Shown: piece after piece, positions 46,073 to 55,469 of the stretch
Position numbering within the stretch: the stretch's first letter is position 1
How the letters are laid out: every line of letters begins with the position of its first letter
Origin: Virgibacillus oceani
GTDB lineage: Bacteria > Bacillota > Bacilli > Bacillales > Amphibacillaceae
Assembly (NCBI RefSeq): GCF_014638995.1
Contig: NZ_BMFR01000006.1
Span: forward strand, 1-64,000
Reading direction: 5' to 3'
DNA length: 64,000 bases
Translations under genes and position numbers: made by a program
The notes under the pieces: model-generated
What the model was told of the DNA's origin: nothing
What the model saw: only the letters and a program-made list of their open reading frames with translations
Databases searched by the model: none

Positions 46073-48270
46073 ATTTCGCCAAAGACAACAGAATTCCTTT
46101 TCTATACACCTCAGTACTTTATATATGCGGTTTTTTTCTATTTTTGGAATGGCTATACCCCATACAGCAAGTAACTGATACGAGTGATTTGAACGTCTTT
46201 ATTCTATTTGCCGTGTTTTGTTTTTTGGTATCGATGCTGCAGATAAAATGGTGGTTTTCTTTTCTATTAAAAGGATTTGCCCTCGTTTTTATTATTAATA
46301 GCCTATTCATGACAACCTATGCTTTTCTCAGCAAACTATGGTTTTCGTATATTTTCATGGAAATATCTTTTAATATAAATATGTTATTTCATCAGCAATG
46401 GTATGAGTTAACACCTCTATTCCGAAGTATCTTATTTTTGATCCTGATATGGCTAATGAGTTATCTGTTACACTATTGGTTCGTCATTATGAAACGTATT
46501 TTTGTGTTTATTTTATTTACTATCATTTATTTAACTGTGCTGGACACATTTACTGTATACGATGCTGACGGTGCTATTGTGAGAACCTTTATTATCTCGT
46601 TTGTGTCGTTAGGTATGGCTAATTTGTTTAAAGAGGTAGATAGAGAGTCTATCCGATTTGCTTGGACAAAGAATTCCTGGATATGGATTTTTCCCTTAAT
46701 TGCGGTTGTATTCTTTTCCACGCTTATAGGCTATGCTGCACCGAAATATGATCCACAGTGGCCGGATCCAGTACCTTTTTTAAAAAGTGCTGCTGAACAG
46801 GCTGGTGGAGGAGAAGGTGGTTCTTCTGTTCGCCGGGTTGGTTATGGGGAAGATGATTCCAGGCTTGGTGGCTCATTTGTTCAGGATTACACACCTGTCT
46901 TTCAAGCGGCTGTTAAGGATGAGCACTATTGGCGAATAGAGACTAAGGATGTTTATACCGGCAAAGGCTGGGAAAGATCTGCGGAACCAAATTATGAAAC
47001 GCAGGTTAATGGGTATATAGCACTTGATACATTTTCAGATAACGTTAAAACAGAGAAACACGATACCGTAGTTGAGTTTCAAGGCAATACAATGATTGAG
47101 AAACTTGTATATCCATATGGAATCAGTCAGGTGGAAGCAGGGGAAGCTACGGCATTTTTACTTGATCAAAATTCAGGTGAAATTCGTACACGCGTAAATA
47201 ATGTTGATCGAAGTCTTGCCGAATACAGCATTACGTATGATATGCCATCGTTTGCTATTGATGAATTACGCAAGGCGAGTCTAGAGGATCCGACAGCGAT
47301 AAATGATCAATATACCCAGCTGCCGGAAAATCTGCCAGCTCGAATCGGCGAATTGGCAAAGGAAATTACATCATCTGATAATAATCGATATGACAGGGTG
47401 CGGGCTATCGAAAATTACTTCGGGCAAAATGGTTTTCAATATCAAACAAGCGATGTTCCAATTCCAAAAGAAAATCAGGATTATGTCGATCAATTTTTAT
47501 TCGAATCAAAAGCAGGTTACTGTGATAATTATTCTACCTCAATGGTCGTGATGCTGCGGACCCTTGATATTCCAGCAAGGTGGGTTAAAGGGTTTACAAG
47601 TGGTGAAAAAATAGCAGACAATATCGGCGGTACAGATGAATCATATGACGTATACGAAGTAACAAATGCGAATGCCCATTCCTGGGTGGAAGCATATTTT
47701 CCTGGGATTGGGTGGGTACCATTTGAACCAACGCAAGGCTTTTCCAACTTAACTGATTTTGAAATTAACCTGGAAAATTTAGAAGAACAGGATGACACAT
47801 TACAGGCGCCAGAACAGGAAAAGCCGGAAAAGGAATTGAAACAGGAAGAAGAGAAGGATACTGCGCCTGCTGCTGAAAACAACACGACAATGAAATTAGA
47901 CATCAATTGGGGCTATGTCGCTATCGGCATTGGAATTATTATGATCCTAGCATTTCTGCTGTATCGTAAGAGATATCAATTAAGGGCAATGATGCTCTCT
48001 GTAAAATTCAGAAGCAAACATGATGCAAAGACATACCAGGAAGCTTACCATTATTTGCTGAAATTGTTATCATATAGCGGTTTGCCCAGAAGTTCGAATC
48101 AAACCTTGCGCGAATATGCTAAGCGTATTGATTCAAGGTACAGCTCTGATGAAATGGGGCAATTAACCGATTATTACGAACGGATGCTGTATAATAATGA
48201 AATAAACGAAACGGAAACAAAAAAACTCACGCAATTATGGAAAAATTTAATCAAACGAATAATGGCTTGA
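46069..48270 (+). CDS. transglutaminase-like membrane protein (TgpA/YebA type)
   Basis: 733 aa. Six N-terminal membrane segments (about 10-210), an extracytoplasmic region with the transglutaminase core, one further segment (about 610-630) and a cytoplasmic DUF4129-like tail. The catalytic Cys is in KAGYCDNYSTSMVVMLRTLD (about 479-498) and the His in NAHSWVEAYFPGIGWVPFEP (about 536-555). The linker before the last segment is Glu/Lys-rich. It likely acts on cell-surface proteins or peptides. Confidence 0.9.
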   Translation: MNFAKDNRIPFLYTSVLYICGFFLFLEWLYPIQQVTDTSDLNVFILFAVFCFLVSMLQIKWWFSFLLKGFALVFIINSLFMTTYAFLSKLWFSYIFMEISFNINMLFHQQWYELTPLFRSILFLILIWLMSYLLHYWFVIMKRIFVFILFTIIYLTVLDTFTVYDADGAIVRTFIISFVSLGMANLFKEVDRESIRFAWTKNSWIWIFPLIAVVFFSTLIGYAAPKYDPQWPDPVPFLKSAAEQAGGGEGGSSVRRVGYGEDDSRLGGSFVQDYTPVFQAAVKDEHYWRIETKDVYTGKGWERSAEPNYETQVNGYIALDTFSDNVKTEKHDTVVEFQGNTMIEKLVYPYGISQVEAGEATAFLLDQNSGEIRTRVNNVDRSLAEYSITYDMPSFAIDELRKASLEDPTAINDQYTQLPENLPARIGELAKEITSSDNNRYDRVRAIENYFGQNGFQYQTSDVPIPKENQDYVDQFLFESKAGYCDNYSTSMVVMLRTLDIPARWVKGFTSGEKIADNIGGTDESYDVYEVTNANAHSWVEAYFPGIGWVPFEPTQGFSNLTDFEINLENLEEQDDTLQAPEQEKPEKELKQEEEKDTAPAAENNTTMKLDINWGYVAIGIGIIMILAFLLYRKRYQLRAMMLSVKFRSKHDAKTYQEAYHYLLKLLSYSGLPRSSNQTLREYAKRIDSRYSSDEMGQLTDYYERMLYNNEINETETKKLTQLWKNLIKRIMA

Positions 48271-48362
48271 CCAAGCTTGCGTGTGTTAGTAGAATGATAA
48301 AGTATATTAGTAAGTAAGCTGTTACCGCATTGATTAATGTAATTAAATTTGAATAATATATA

Positions 48363-48486
48363 CGCCGTTCGTATATCCTCGAAAATATGGTTCGAAAGTT
48401 TCTACCGGGGCACCGTAAATGCTCTGACTATGAAGGCGGAATATCTGTATGGTTTACAATCATGAACCTGGATTTCTGCCTTTTTG
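48363..48486 (+). promoter_or_regulatory. guanine riboswitch with terminator, upstream of guaA
   Basis: The aptamer spans 48363-48438: P1 CGCC..TTCGTA / TATGAA..GGCG, conserved loops around TTTCTACC and CCGTAAAT, and J3/1 GACTATG with C at 48428 (position 74), which selects guanine. The 3' strand of P1 (AAGGCGGAA, 48433-48441) can instead pair with TTTCTGCCTT (48473-48482) before a T-run, forming a terminator. Ligand-bound P1 would have to leave this pairing, so the exact switching path needs probing. Confidence 0.9.
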
Positions 48487-48565
48487 TATTTAGATGGGGA
48501 TTGTTCCTTAACTAAATTACATTTTGGATAAGAAATTCAGGTTTTTTATATGGAGGAGAGAAAAG

Positions 48566-50104
48566 ATGGATACTAACAACGAAATGATCCTGGTATTAGA
48601 CTTTGGAAGTCAATACAATCAGTTAATCACCAGAAGAATAAGAGAGTTAGGAGTATACAGTGAACTCCATTCACATAAACTGACTGCTGAAGCGATCAAG
48701 CGGATGAACCCGAAAGGCATTATTTTGTCTGGTGGCCCGCACAGTGTTTATGATGAAAATAGCTTTCGCTGTGATGAAGCGATTTTCGATTTGGACATTC
48801 CTATTTTAGGTATTTGCTATGGTATGCAGCTCATGACCTTGCATTTTAACGGAAAGGTTGAAAAGGCGAAAAACCGCGAATATGGAAAAGCACTAATTGA
48901 CCTTAGTCATGATCCAATACTTTTCAAGGATACACCGAAGAATCAAACCGTATGGATGAGCCATGGTGACAAGGTTATGGAGGAACCAGCTTCTTTTCAA
49001 GTTGATGCAACCAGTCCATCAACTCCAATTGCAGCTATGAGTAATCCAAGTAAGAAATTATATGGTGTCCAATTTCATCCAGAGGTTCGTCATTCCGAAT
49101 ATGGGAATCATCTTTTAAATCAGTTCGTTTATGACGTATGTAACTGTGATGGGGAATGGACAATTGAGAACTTTATTGAGATGGAAGTTGAAAAGATCCA
49201 GGAAAAAGTAGGGGATCGTAATGTTTTATGTGCATTAAGCGGCGGGGTTGACTCATCTGTTGTTGCAGCACTTATTCATAAAGCGATTGGAGATCAGCTG
49301 ACATGTATTTTCGTTGATCATGGGCTGCTTCGTAAAAATGAAGCGGACGATGTAATGGAAACTTTTGCGGATGGTTTCCACATGAACATTATTAAGATTG
49401 ATACAAAAGATCGTTTCCTATCCAAGCTAGCAGGTGTGGCTGATCCAGAGAAGAAGCGGAAAATTATTGGAAATGAATTCATTTATGTGTTTGACGATGA
49501 ATCTGCAAAACTGAAGGATATTGATTTTCTTGCGCAGGGGACACTTTATACAGATATTATTGAAAGTGGTACAGAAACAGCACAAACCATTAAGTCCCAT
49601 CACAATGTTGGCGGATTGCCAGAGGATATGCAGTTTGAGTTAATCGAGCCATTGAACACACTATTTAAGGATGAGGTTCGTGAACTTGGTATTCAGCTCG
49701 GTATACCGGAAAACATTGTTTGGCGCCAGCCGTTCCCAGGACCAGGACTAGCAATTCGTGTTTTGGGTGAAGTAACAGAAGAAAAACTTGAAATTGTTAG
49801 GGAATCCGACGCTATTTTAAGGGAAGAGATTGCACTGGCTGGGCTAGACCGGGATATTTGGCAATACTTCACCGTGCTTCCGGACATTCGCAGTGTTGGT
49901 GTAATGGGGGATGCGCGGACATATGATTACACAATTGGGATTCGCGCTGTTACATCCATTGATGGTATGACATCTGATTGGGCCCGTATTCCATGGGATG
50001 TTTTGGAGAAGATTTCGACTCGGATTGTGAATGAAGTTGAGCATATTAATCGTGTTGTGTATGATGTGACAAGTAAGCCACCTGCTACGATTGAGTGGGA
50101 ATAG
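48566..50104 (+). CDS. guaA: GMP synthase (glutamine-hydrolysing)
   Basis: 512 aa from the ATG at 48566 (GGAGGAGAGAAAAG upstream); the frame runs 14 codons further without similarity. Class I glutamine amidotransferase domain with Cys84 in [10 protein letters not shown] and the His/Glu in [17 protein letters not shown]-pyrophosphatase domain with [13 protein letters not shown] (P-loop) and the C-terminal dimerization domain ending PPATIEWE. Converts XMP to GMP. It is under a guanine riboswitch. Confidence 0.97.
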   Translation: MDTNNEMILVLDFGSQYNQLITRRIRELGVYSELHSHKLTAEAIKRMNPKGIILSGGPHSVYDENSFRCDEAIFDLDIPILGICYGMQLMTLHFNGKVEKAKNREYGKALIDLSHDPILFKDTPKNQTVWMSHGDKVMEEPASFQVDATSPSTPIAAMSNPSKKLYGVQFHPEVRHSEYGNHLLNQFVYDVCNCDGEWTIENFIEMEVEKIQEKVGDRNVLCALSGGVDSSVVAALIHKAIGDQLTCIFVDHGLLRKNEADDVMETFADGFHMNIIKIDTKDRFLSKLAGVADPEKKRKIIGNEFIYVFDDESAKLKDIDFLAQGTLYTDIIESGTETAQTIKSHHNVGGLPEDMQFELIEPLNTLFKDEVRELGIQLGIPENIVWRQPFPGPGLAIRVLGEVTEEKLEIVRESDAILREEIALAGLDRDIWQYFTVLPDIRSVGVMGDARTYDYTIGIRAVTSIDGMTSDWARIPWDVLEKISTRIVNEVEHINRVVYDVTSKPPATIEWE

Positions 50105-50111
50105 CTAATTC

Positions 50112-50155
50112 AAATACGAACATTTATTATAAATATGTAATGAATGTTCGTATTT
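50112..50155. promoter_or_regulatory. PurR box pair upstream of pbuG
   Basis: Two inverted PurBoxes: ATACGAACATTTAT with CGAA at 50117-50120 and AATGAATGTTCGTAT with TTCG at 50147-50150, 30 nt between corresponding positions. The second ends 9 nt before the -35 hexamer. The arms could also form a hairpin that ends guaA transcription. PurR binds such pairs in low-PRPP conditions (B. subtilis knowledge). Confidence 0.8.
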
Positions 50156-50158
50156 TTA

Positions 50159-50187
50159 TTGACGTTTCGCATGTTGAATAGTAAAAT
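50159..50187 (+). promoter_or_regulatory. promoter of pbuG
   Basis: TTGACG (50159-50164), 17-bp spacer, TAAAAT (50182-50187). It has the same distance to the PurBox pair as the purE promoter. Confidence 0.75.
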
Positions 50188-50216
50188 AGAATTTGCAATG
50201 ATAATTGAATAGGTTT

Positions 50217-50342
50217 TGCGTATAATTTGGGGAATATGGCCCAAGAGTTTCTACCAGACTGCCGTAAATAGTCTGACTACGCGGGTAAAGTAATCGCTTT
50301 ATGTGAGTATGAAGTATTGCATTGTTTATTGGATTACTTTTT
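50217..50342 (+). promoter_or_regulatory. guanine riboswitch with terminator, upstream of pbuG
   Basis: Aptamer 50217-50284: P1 TGCGTA/TACGCG, the core TTTCTACC, GCCGTAAAT and GACTACG, with C at 50277 (position 74), the guanine-specific base. The terminator AAAGTAATC (50287-50295) / GATTACTTT (50332-50340) plus T-tract follows. Guanine should stop transcription of the permease. Confidence 0.9.
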
Positions 50343-50421
50343 CCTGAATAGTTAAAAGGTACACTCTTGGTTTTAATCGAGGGTGTTTTTTATTTGGTTT
50401 TTCGAAAAGGAGGAGAATAAC

Positions 50422-51756
50422 GTGAAAAAGTTTTTCCGTTTTGAAGAGTTAGGGACAAATTATCGTACAGAATTTATTGCGGGACTGACAACATTCCTTG
50501 CAATGGCATACATTTTATTTGTCAATCCATCGACACTATCGCTGGCTGGAATTGAGGAGCTGCCTGAGGGTGTAACCAGGATGGATGCTGATGCTGTTTT
50601 TGCTGCCACTGCAATCGCGGCAGCAGTTGGATCATTGTTCATGGGTGTTATCGCAAAATATCCTGTTGTACTTGCACCGGGTATGGGATTAAACGCATTT
50701 TTTGCCTATACGGTTGTGCTTGGCTACGGAATCCCATGGGAAACCGCATTATCGGGTGTACTGGCTTCTGGACTTATTTTTATTGTCTTAACACTATCAG
50801 GGCTGCGTGAAAAAATTATTAATGCAATTCCAGCCAATCTCAAAATGGCTGTAGGTGCAGGTATTGGGCTGTTTATCGCATTCATCGGATTCCAAAGTGC
50901 TGGAATTATTGTTGGAAATGATGCTACATTGGTGGCATTGGGTAATCTTACATCGCCTACAGTATTACTTGCCATTTTTGGCATTATCGTTTCTGTTATC
51001 TTACTTAGCCTGAATGTTAAGGGTGGAATTTTTTACGGAATGGTTTTGACAGCTATTGTCGGAATCATTACCGGATTGATTACACCACCATCTGGTATTG
51101 ACGGCATCGTTGGAGAAGTGCCAAGTTTAGCGCCAACATTTGGACAGGCTTTTGCTCACTTTGGCGATATTTTTAACATTCAAATGCTTGTTGTTATCTT
51201 AACATTTTTATTTGTAGACTTTTTTGATACTGCAGGAACATTAGTGGCTGTTGCAACACAGGCTGGTTTAATGAAAGACAACAAATTGCCTCGTGCGGGT
51301 AAAGCATTGTTCGCGGATTCCGCTGCCACAGTCGTAGGGTCAATTGTCGGTACATCTACAACTACTTCCTATGTTGAGTCAACTGCTGGTGTTGGGGCTG
51401 GTGGACGATCAGGGTTTACAGCCGTTGTAGCAGCAGGACTATTTCTATTAGCACTATTTTTCTCCCCGTTGTTAAGTGTCGTAACTGCAGAGGTTACTGC
51501 ACCAGCGCTGATTATTGTAGGGGTTTTAATGTCATCCTCGCTAAAAAATATCGAATGGGATAAGTTTGAAATTGCCGTTCCAGCGTTTTTAACAATCGTT
51601 GCAATGCCATTAACGTATAGTATTGCAACCGGAATTGCCATGGGATTTATTTTTTATCCGATAACCATGATGATGAAGGGGCGCGGAAAAGAAATTAACG
51701 GCATCATGTATTTGCTGTTTGTAATATTTATTCTGTATTTTATTTTCTTGAGTTAG
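50422..51756 (+). CDS. pbuG: hypoxanthine/guanine permease PbuG
   Basis: 444 aa from GTG at 50422 (AAAAGGAGGAG upstream). AzgA-type NCS2 purine permease with about 13 membrane segments. Conserved parts are RTEFIAGLTTFLAMAYILFV (about 14-33), LAPGMGLNAFFAYTVV (about 86-101), FVDFFDTAGTLVAVA (about 266-280) and STTTSYVESTAGVGAGGRSG (about 312-331). It imports hypoxanthine and guanine with protons. Control by PurBoxes plus a guanine riboswitch matches B. subtilis pbuG. Confidence 0.95.
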   Translation: MKKFFRFEELGTNYRTEFIAGLTTFLAMAYILFVNPSTLSLAGIEELPEGVTRMDADAVFAATAIAAAVGSLFMGVIAKYPVVLAPGMGLNAFFAYTVVLGYGIPWETALSGVLASGLIFIVLTLSGLREKIINAIPANLKMAVGAGIGLFIAFIGFQSAGIIVGNDATLVALGNLTSPTVLLAIFGIIVSVILLSLNVKGGIFYGMVLTAIVGIITGLITPPSGIDGIVGEVPSLAPTFGQAFAHFGDIFNIQMLVVILTFLFVDFFDTAGTLVAVATQAGLMKDNKLPRAGKALFADSAATVVGSIVGTSTTTSYVESTAGVGAGGRSGFTAVVAAGLFLLALFFSPLLSVVTAEVTAPALIIVGVLMSSSLKNIEWDKFEIAVPAFLTIVAMPLTYSIATGIAMGFIFYPITMMMKGRGKEINGIMYLLFVIFILYFIFLS

Positions 51757-51764
51757 AAGTAGAA

Positions 51765-51797
51765 AAGGCTGATACCCGATTATGGGTTATCAGCCTT
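51765..51797 (+). terminator. terminator of pbuG
   Basis: AAGGCTGATACCC pairs with GGGTTATCAGCCTT, followed by ATTTGTTATTTTTTG, 8 nt past the stop codon. Confidence 0.88.
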
Positions 51798-52090
51798 ATT
51801 TGTTATTTTTTGTTTCCATTATTAAAAATTAAGAATGTCTATATGAAGAGGAAGCAAGATTAATCTATGAAAAAATTAGAAATAATTATAATCCCTTGTT
51901 GAAAAAACTAAAAGACAAAATGGAACTGGAAATAGGACGAACTAATTGAAAGCATGAATTTCCGGCTTCTTAAAACGTTCATACGTGGAAGGCATAGTAA
52001 GTTGTATTATATGAATTTTGAAAAACTGAAGATGATTGAGGTTGATTAGGATACCGTATGGTGGAAGTATGAATTGTTTCCCGAAGTAAA
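51798..52090. other. intergenic region behind pbuG
   Basis: No gene is supported. A plus-strand frame at about 51954-52100 (FRLLKTFIRGRHSKLYYMNF, then a stop and further residues) has no start or recognisable similarity and may be a gene remnant. Confidence 0.4.
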
Positions 52091-52330
52091 AAGGAGGCTG
52101 GCACATAACTAAATTGTTTAACCCAAAGCTGAACATTTCACCATACTACAGAAGGAAATACACGGAGACTCCTTCGGGATGAAAAGCCTAGGGTGAGACT
52201 ACGTAGAGCGATAGCTTGAAGTAGGCTAAGGCAGCGCCCGCGGAAAGCGTAGTGTATTTCCGTAGCGGTATGTATGCACCAACTATGTTTGGATTTTATT
52301 TTGGTTAAAACACTTTTATCCCAGGCTCCA
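52091..52330. repeat. dispersed Bacillaceae intergenic repeat with nested hairpins
   Basis: Outer inverted arms are GGAGGCTGGCACATAAC (52093-52109) and a sequence ending TTATCCCAGGCTCC (52317-52330). An inner element of 108 nt has exact arms GGAAATACAC (52154) and GTGTATTTCC (to 52261) and contains CTCCTTCGGGAT, GGTGAGACTACG and CGCCCGCGGAAAGCG. Sequences of this form recur in intergenic regions across Bacillaceae genomes (from memory). It ends at the stop codon of the MFS gene. A fragment is also seen at 33875-33890. Confidence 0.7.
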
Positions 52331-53509
52331 TTACATTTGCTCATTTCTTTGTGCCGGAACTTCCTTGCCATATGGAAGAACGTGATAAATAATCATCCCG
52401 ATGGTCCCTATTAACGCACAGAATCCCATTAATAAATAGAGTGTAGTTCCTCCATAAGAATCAATCAGTGCACCGCCAGTAAGGGATCCAATAATTCCTG
52501 AAACACCAAAGAACACGGCAAAAAACACGAGGTGTCCGGTTGATTGCAATAGTTTGGGAATTAATCTAGTGATATATTGAAATGCGGATAAATAGAAAAT
52601 GCCAAATGTTAAACCATGCAATACTTGAAGTGCAATGATATAGACAGGATCATCAACAGCTGAATAAATGAACCAGCGTAAACTATACAAGGCACCAGCT
52701 ATCATAATGAAGATTAGTGTGTGGAATTTTCTGAACCAAAAGCCCGCAAATGCAAACACTGCTGCTTCACTAATTACTCCGACAAACCAAGCCAATCCAA
52801 TTAAGCCTTCGCTTCCGCCTAGCTGTGCAATGTATAATCCTATAAAACTGTCGTTTGCCCGATGTGTAATAGTCAAAAACATGATTATTGCTAAAAAGAT
52901 GATGTACGGCCTATTTGTAAGTATTTTACTGATATCTTTTAGCTGGACTGGATCTGATTCTACTTTTACATCAGTTAAACGGAATGCAACCAGCAATGCA
53001 ATCGTTCCAAATAATAAATATGGCCAAATCATATATTGAACACCAATTTTGGAAAGTACCTCACCGACTATGAGGGAAGATGTGGCAAAACCAATTGATC
53101 CCCACATCCGAATCCCGCCAAATGAAACGTTGAGGTCATCAGCCCGGCGTTGTGCCAAACTGTCGCCAAGTGCACCGATTGGCGATGTGAAGAAGTAAAA
53201 AACTGCCCCCATTAGGATGATTGCAATTAAACCATTCATTTGAAAGAAAAGCACACTGCTAATAAGAAGACCAACAATACAGATTAAAAGCATACGCTTA
53301 ACTGTTTTATATTTATCACTCATATAGCCCCAAAAAGGCTGCGCAAAAATAGATGCTAATGGTCCGACGGCCAGCACCCATCCAATTTCAGTACCATTTA
53401 AACCTTTATGCTTTAAATATAATGGCAAAAAACTAATAATAATGGTATTTGTCGCGTGAAAACAAAACAAAAGCATTTTTAACGGTGTCAAGGATTCATT
53501 ATTTGGCAA
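52331..53509 (-). CDS. MFS transporter (MFS_1-like/LacY-like branch)
   Basis: About 392 aa with twelve membrane segments. The A-loop motif between TM2 and TM3 is FWGYMSDKYKTVKRM (about 52-66). The central loop has QRRADDLNVSFGGIRMWGSI, a sequence typical of the YwbF/HcaT/nucleoside-symporter-like group. The TTG at 53509 is favoured since AGGAGA lies 9 nt before it; a longer frame starts at 53548. Substrate unknown. Monocistronic. Confidence 0.82.
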   Translation of the reverse strand: MPNNESLTPLKMLLFCFHATNTIIISFLPLYLKHKGLNGTEIGWVLAVGPLASIFAQPFWGYMSDKYKTVKRMLLICIVGLLISSVLFFQMNGLIAIILMGAVFYFFTSPIGALGDSLAQRRADDLNVSFGGIRMWGSIGFATSSLIVGEVLSKIGVQYMIWPYLLFGTIALLVAFRLTDVKVESDPVQLKDISKILTNRPYIIFLAIIMFLTITHRANDSFIGLYIAQLGGSEGLIGLAWFVGVISEAAVFAFAGFWFRKFHTLIFIMIAGALYSLRWFIYSAVDDPVYIIALQVLHGLTFGIFYLSAFQYITRLIPKLLQSTGHLVFFAVFFGVSGIIGSLTGGALIDSYGGTTLYLLMGFCALIGTIGMIIYHVLPYGKEVPAQRNEQM

Positions 53510-53813
53510 AGCACATTCTCCTATTCTATGAAAGACGATAAAAGTCATATTATACTATTATACTGGACTGAGTTGAACAAACAAGAGGGGGAGGGAAAGC
53601 TACCTTATTGCGGAAATTTGGTTGAAAAAATGTTCAGTCTTCCTCAACCAACTAGTTTGTTAAAAAAATACATGAACATTCATCATTACCTATAAATATG
53701 GAAACCGGGAAGGGTATCTTTAACTTAATGATAATTTGTTTGTTGAAAAAGGGATTAAGAATGACAAACCTGAAGAAGGGGTACTTATCTAAATGGAACG
53801 TTAGTGGAAAATT

Positions 53814-53856
53814 AAGCCTAATTCCCACAATAACAAAGGAGGAATTAGGCTTTTTT
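53814..53856 (+). terminator. orphan Rho-independent terminator
   Basis: AAGCCTAATTCC and GGAATTAGGCTT form a perfect 12-bp stem followed by TTTTT. No well-supported gene precedes it; a 61-codon frame at 53698-53883 has no ribosome site and runs through the hairpin. It may end a small RNA or a long leader starting near 53650. Confidence 0.75.
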
Positions 53857-53946
53857 ATAAGGAATTACTGGTTAAAACCATGACAGAAGTGATACATTTC
53901 TATGGGCGTAATCACTTCCAGTAAAATTTAAATTTCGTTTGACATG

Positions 53947-54477
53947 TTACTTTTTCCAGACCTCTTCAATAAACTCGTCCCTGCCAGACTTGGCACGGTC
54001 CTCTTTGTATTCTGTTTCATTTTTTCTGTAAAAATCCTGATGGTAGTCTTCGGCAGGATAAAAAGTAACTGCAGGTAAAATTTTTGTGACGATTGGTTTT
54101 TGAAACTTACCACTTTGCTCGAGCTCTTGTTTCGTCGCCTCAGCCAATTCTTTTTGCTGAGGGTCATGATAAAAGATAGCAGTTCGATATGAATCGCCCC
54201 TGTCATGGAATTGTCCGCCATCATCTGTTGGATCGATTTGCTGCCAGTAGATTTTGAGAATATCCCGATAGGAAAAAACTGTGGGGTCATATGTTATTTC
54301 AACTGCTTCATAATGACCGGTTGTCCCTGTCTTTACATCCTCATATGTTGGATTTTTCGTTCTGCCACCAGTATAACCTGAGACAACACTGTGAATTCCT
54401 TCCCATTGATCAAATGGCTTTACCATGCACCAAAAACATCCCCCGGCAAATGTTGCTTTCTTTAATGTATTATCCAC
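53947..54477 (-). CDS. msrA: peptide methionine (S)-S-oxide reductase
   Basis: 176 aa from GTG at 54477, preceded by TGGAGGTGTTAAC; the open frame is longer but unsupported. The catalytic motif [17 protein letters not shown] has Cys14 as the nucleophile. The family segments [31 protein letters not shown] and [20 protein letters not shown] follow. Repairs S-epimers of oxidised methionine using thioredoxin. No MsrB is fused or adjacent. Confidence 0.95.
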   Translation of the reverse strand: MDNTLKKATFAGGCFWCMVKPFDQWEGIHSVVSGYTGGRTKNPTYEDVKTGTTGHYEAVEITYDPTVFSYRDILKIYWQQIDPTDDGGQFHDRGDSYRTAIFYHDPQQKELAEATKQELEQSGKFQKPIVTKILPAVTFYPAEDYHQDFYRKNETEYKEDRAKSGRDEFIEEVWKK

Positions 54478-54564
54478 GTTAACACCTCCATTGGTGATTC
54501 CTCTTACAATACTGCTGGATTTCAAGTAAACTTAGTGTAGCATATTTTAAAAGGGGGAAGCACG

Positions 54565-55281
54565 GTGGATGCACCATACATTTCAAAGCTGCTAACTGGC
54601 AAGGTAAAGCGAGTTGGGAAAATGAATGCAACTAATCGAATGGAGAGGCAGTGGGAAAGCGGAATGTTTAAAGATTGTGTTGCCGATAAAACATGGTTAG
54701 AGAAGGCAGGATTAACCGGTGATGAGGTAGCAGATAAGAAAAATCACGGTGGGCCGGAAAAAGCGATTTTTACATATCCTACAGAGCATTATGAATTTTG
54801 GAGAAATGACCTTGAATTAGAATCAATAGGCATCGGTGCAATGGGTGAAAACTTAGCTGTTGAACATATGGATGAGCATTCAGTCTGTATTGGTGATACA
54901 TACCAATTTGGTGAGGCGGTTATTCAGGTATCGCAGCCCAGGCAGCCATGCTGGAAACCAGCACGCCGCTTTCGTGTAATGGATTTTGCACTAAGAATTC
55001 AAAAGTCAGGAAGAACAGGCTGGTATTTTCGTGTGATGAAAGTGGGGTATGTCCAAGGCGGATTGGAATTAACGCTATTAGAACGTCCGTATTCACAATG
55101 GACAATTGCGAAATGTAATGAAGTCATGCACGTTAAAAAGAATGATTTAAAGCTTGCTGAGGAACTGGCTGCTTGTGGGATGTTAGCGGAAAATTGGAAA
55201 CGGACACTGCATAAACGGATAGCTGGTAAAAAGTCCTCGATTGAGAAGCGGGTATATGGGCCGAATAAGGATTTAGAATAG
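54565..55281 (+). CDS. MOSC domain protein (YiiM/YflK type)
   Basis: 238 aa starting at GTG (AAAAGGGGGAAGCACG upstream). Core features: DKKNHGGPEKAIFTYPTEHY (about 57-76), GAMGENLAVE (about 91-100) and the conserved Cys in SQPRQPCWKPARRF (about 128-141). MOSC proteins carry or transfer molybdenum-cofactor-bound sulfur; YiiM relatives act in reduction of N-hydroxylated compounds. A 3-alpha C-terminal domain follows. Monocistronic, with a terminator just behind it. Confidence 0.88.
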   Translation: MDAPYISKLLTGKVKRVGKMNATNRMERQWESGMFKDCVADKTWLEKAGLTGDEVADKKNHGGPEKAIFTYPTEHYEFWRNDLELESIGIGAMGENLAVEHMDEHSVCIGDTYQFGEAVIQVSQPRQPCWKPARRFRVMDFALRIQKSGRTGWYFRVMKVGYVQGGLELTLLERPYSQWTIAKCNEVMHVKKNDLKLAEELAACGMLAENWKRTLHKRIAGKKSSIEKRVYGPNKDLE

Positions 55282-55282
55282 G

Positions 55283-55314
55283 GAGTTTTCTGCTTTGCAG
55301 AGAGCTCTTTTTTT
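55283..55314 (+). terminator. terminator behind the MOSC gene
   Basis: GAGTTTTCTGC pairs with GCAGAGAGCTC (with mismatches) around TTT, followed by a run of T. Confidence 0.75.
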
Positions 55315-55325
55315 ATGAAAAATTT

Positions 55326-55406
55326 GACATCGGCAGGAGAGCGAAAACATCGGCAGGAGAGCCCAAACTTCAGCACAACAGCCTGGAACTTCTCCACAAA
55401 ATCTCA
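55326..55406. repeat. degenerate 20-bp repeat tract 3 (about 4 units)
   Basis: Two good units (GACATCGGCAGGAGAGCGAA, AACATCGGCAGGAGAGCCCA) at 55326 and 55346 are followed by two eroded ones starting AACTTC at 55366 and 55387. The pattern AACATC...GAGAGCC is shared with the arrays at 545 and 33892. It lies between the MOSC terminator and the DUF1659 gene. Confidence 0.7.
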
Positions 55407-55469
55407 AAATTAATGCCCCCTAGCCCCAATGCCCTTTCGATTGTATTGGTGAAAGGAGGGGGAGAGAAC

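Noticed and set aside
50112-50155. Intrinsic terminator of guaA (and the like at 57440-57473)
   Set aside because: The arms carry CGAA/TTCG PurBoxes at the same 30-nt spacing and distance from a promoter at both loci, so PurR operators explain them better; a secondary terminator role is possible.
53698-53883. 61-codon gene upstream of msrA
   Set aside because: No ribosome site, and the frame runs through a perfect Rho-independent terminator.
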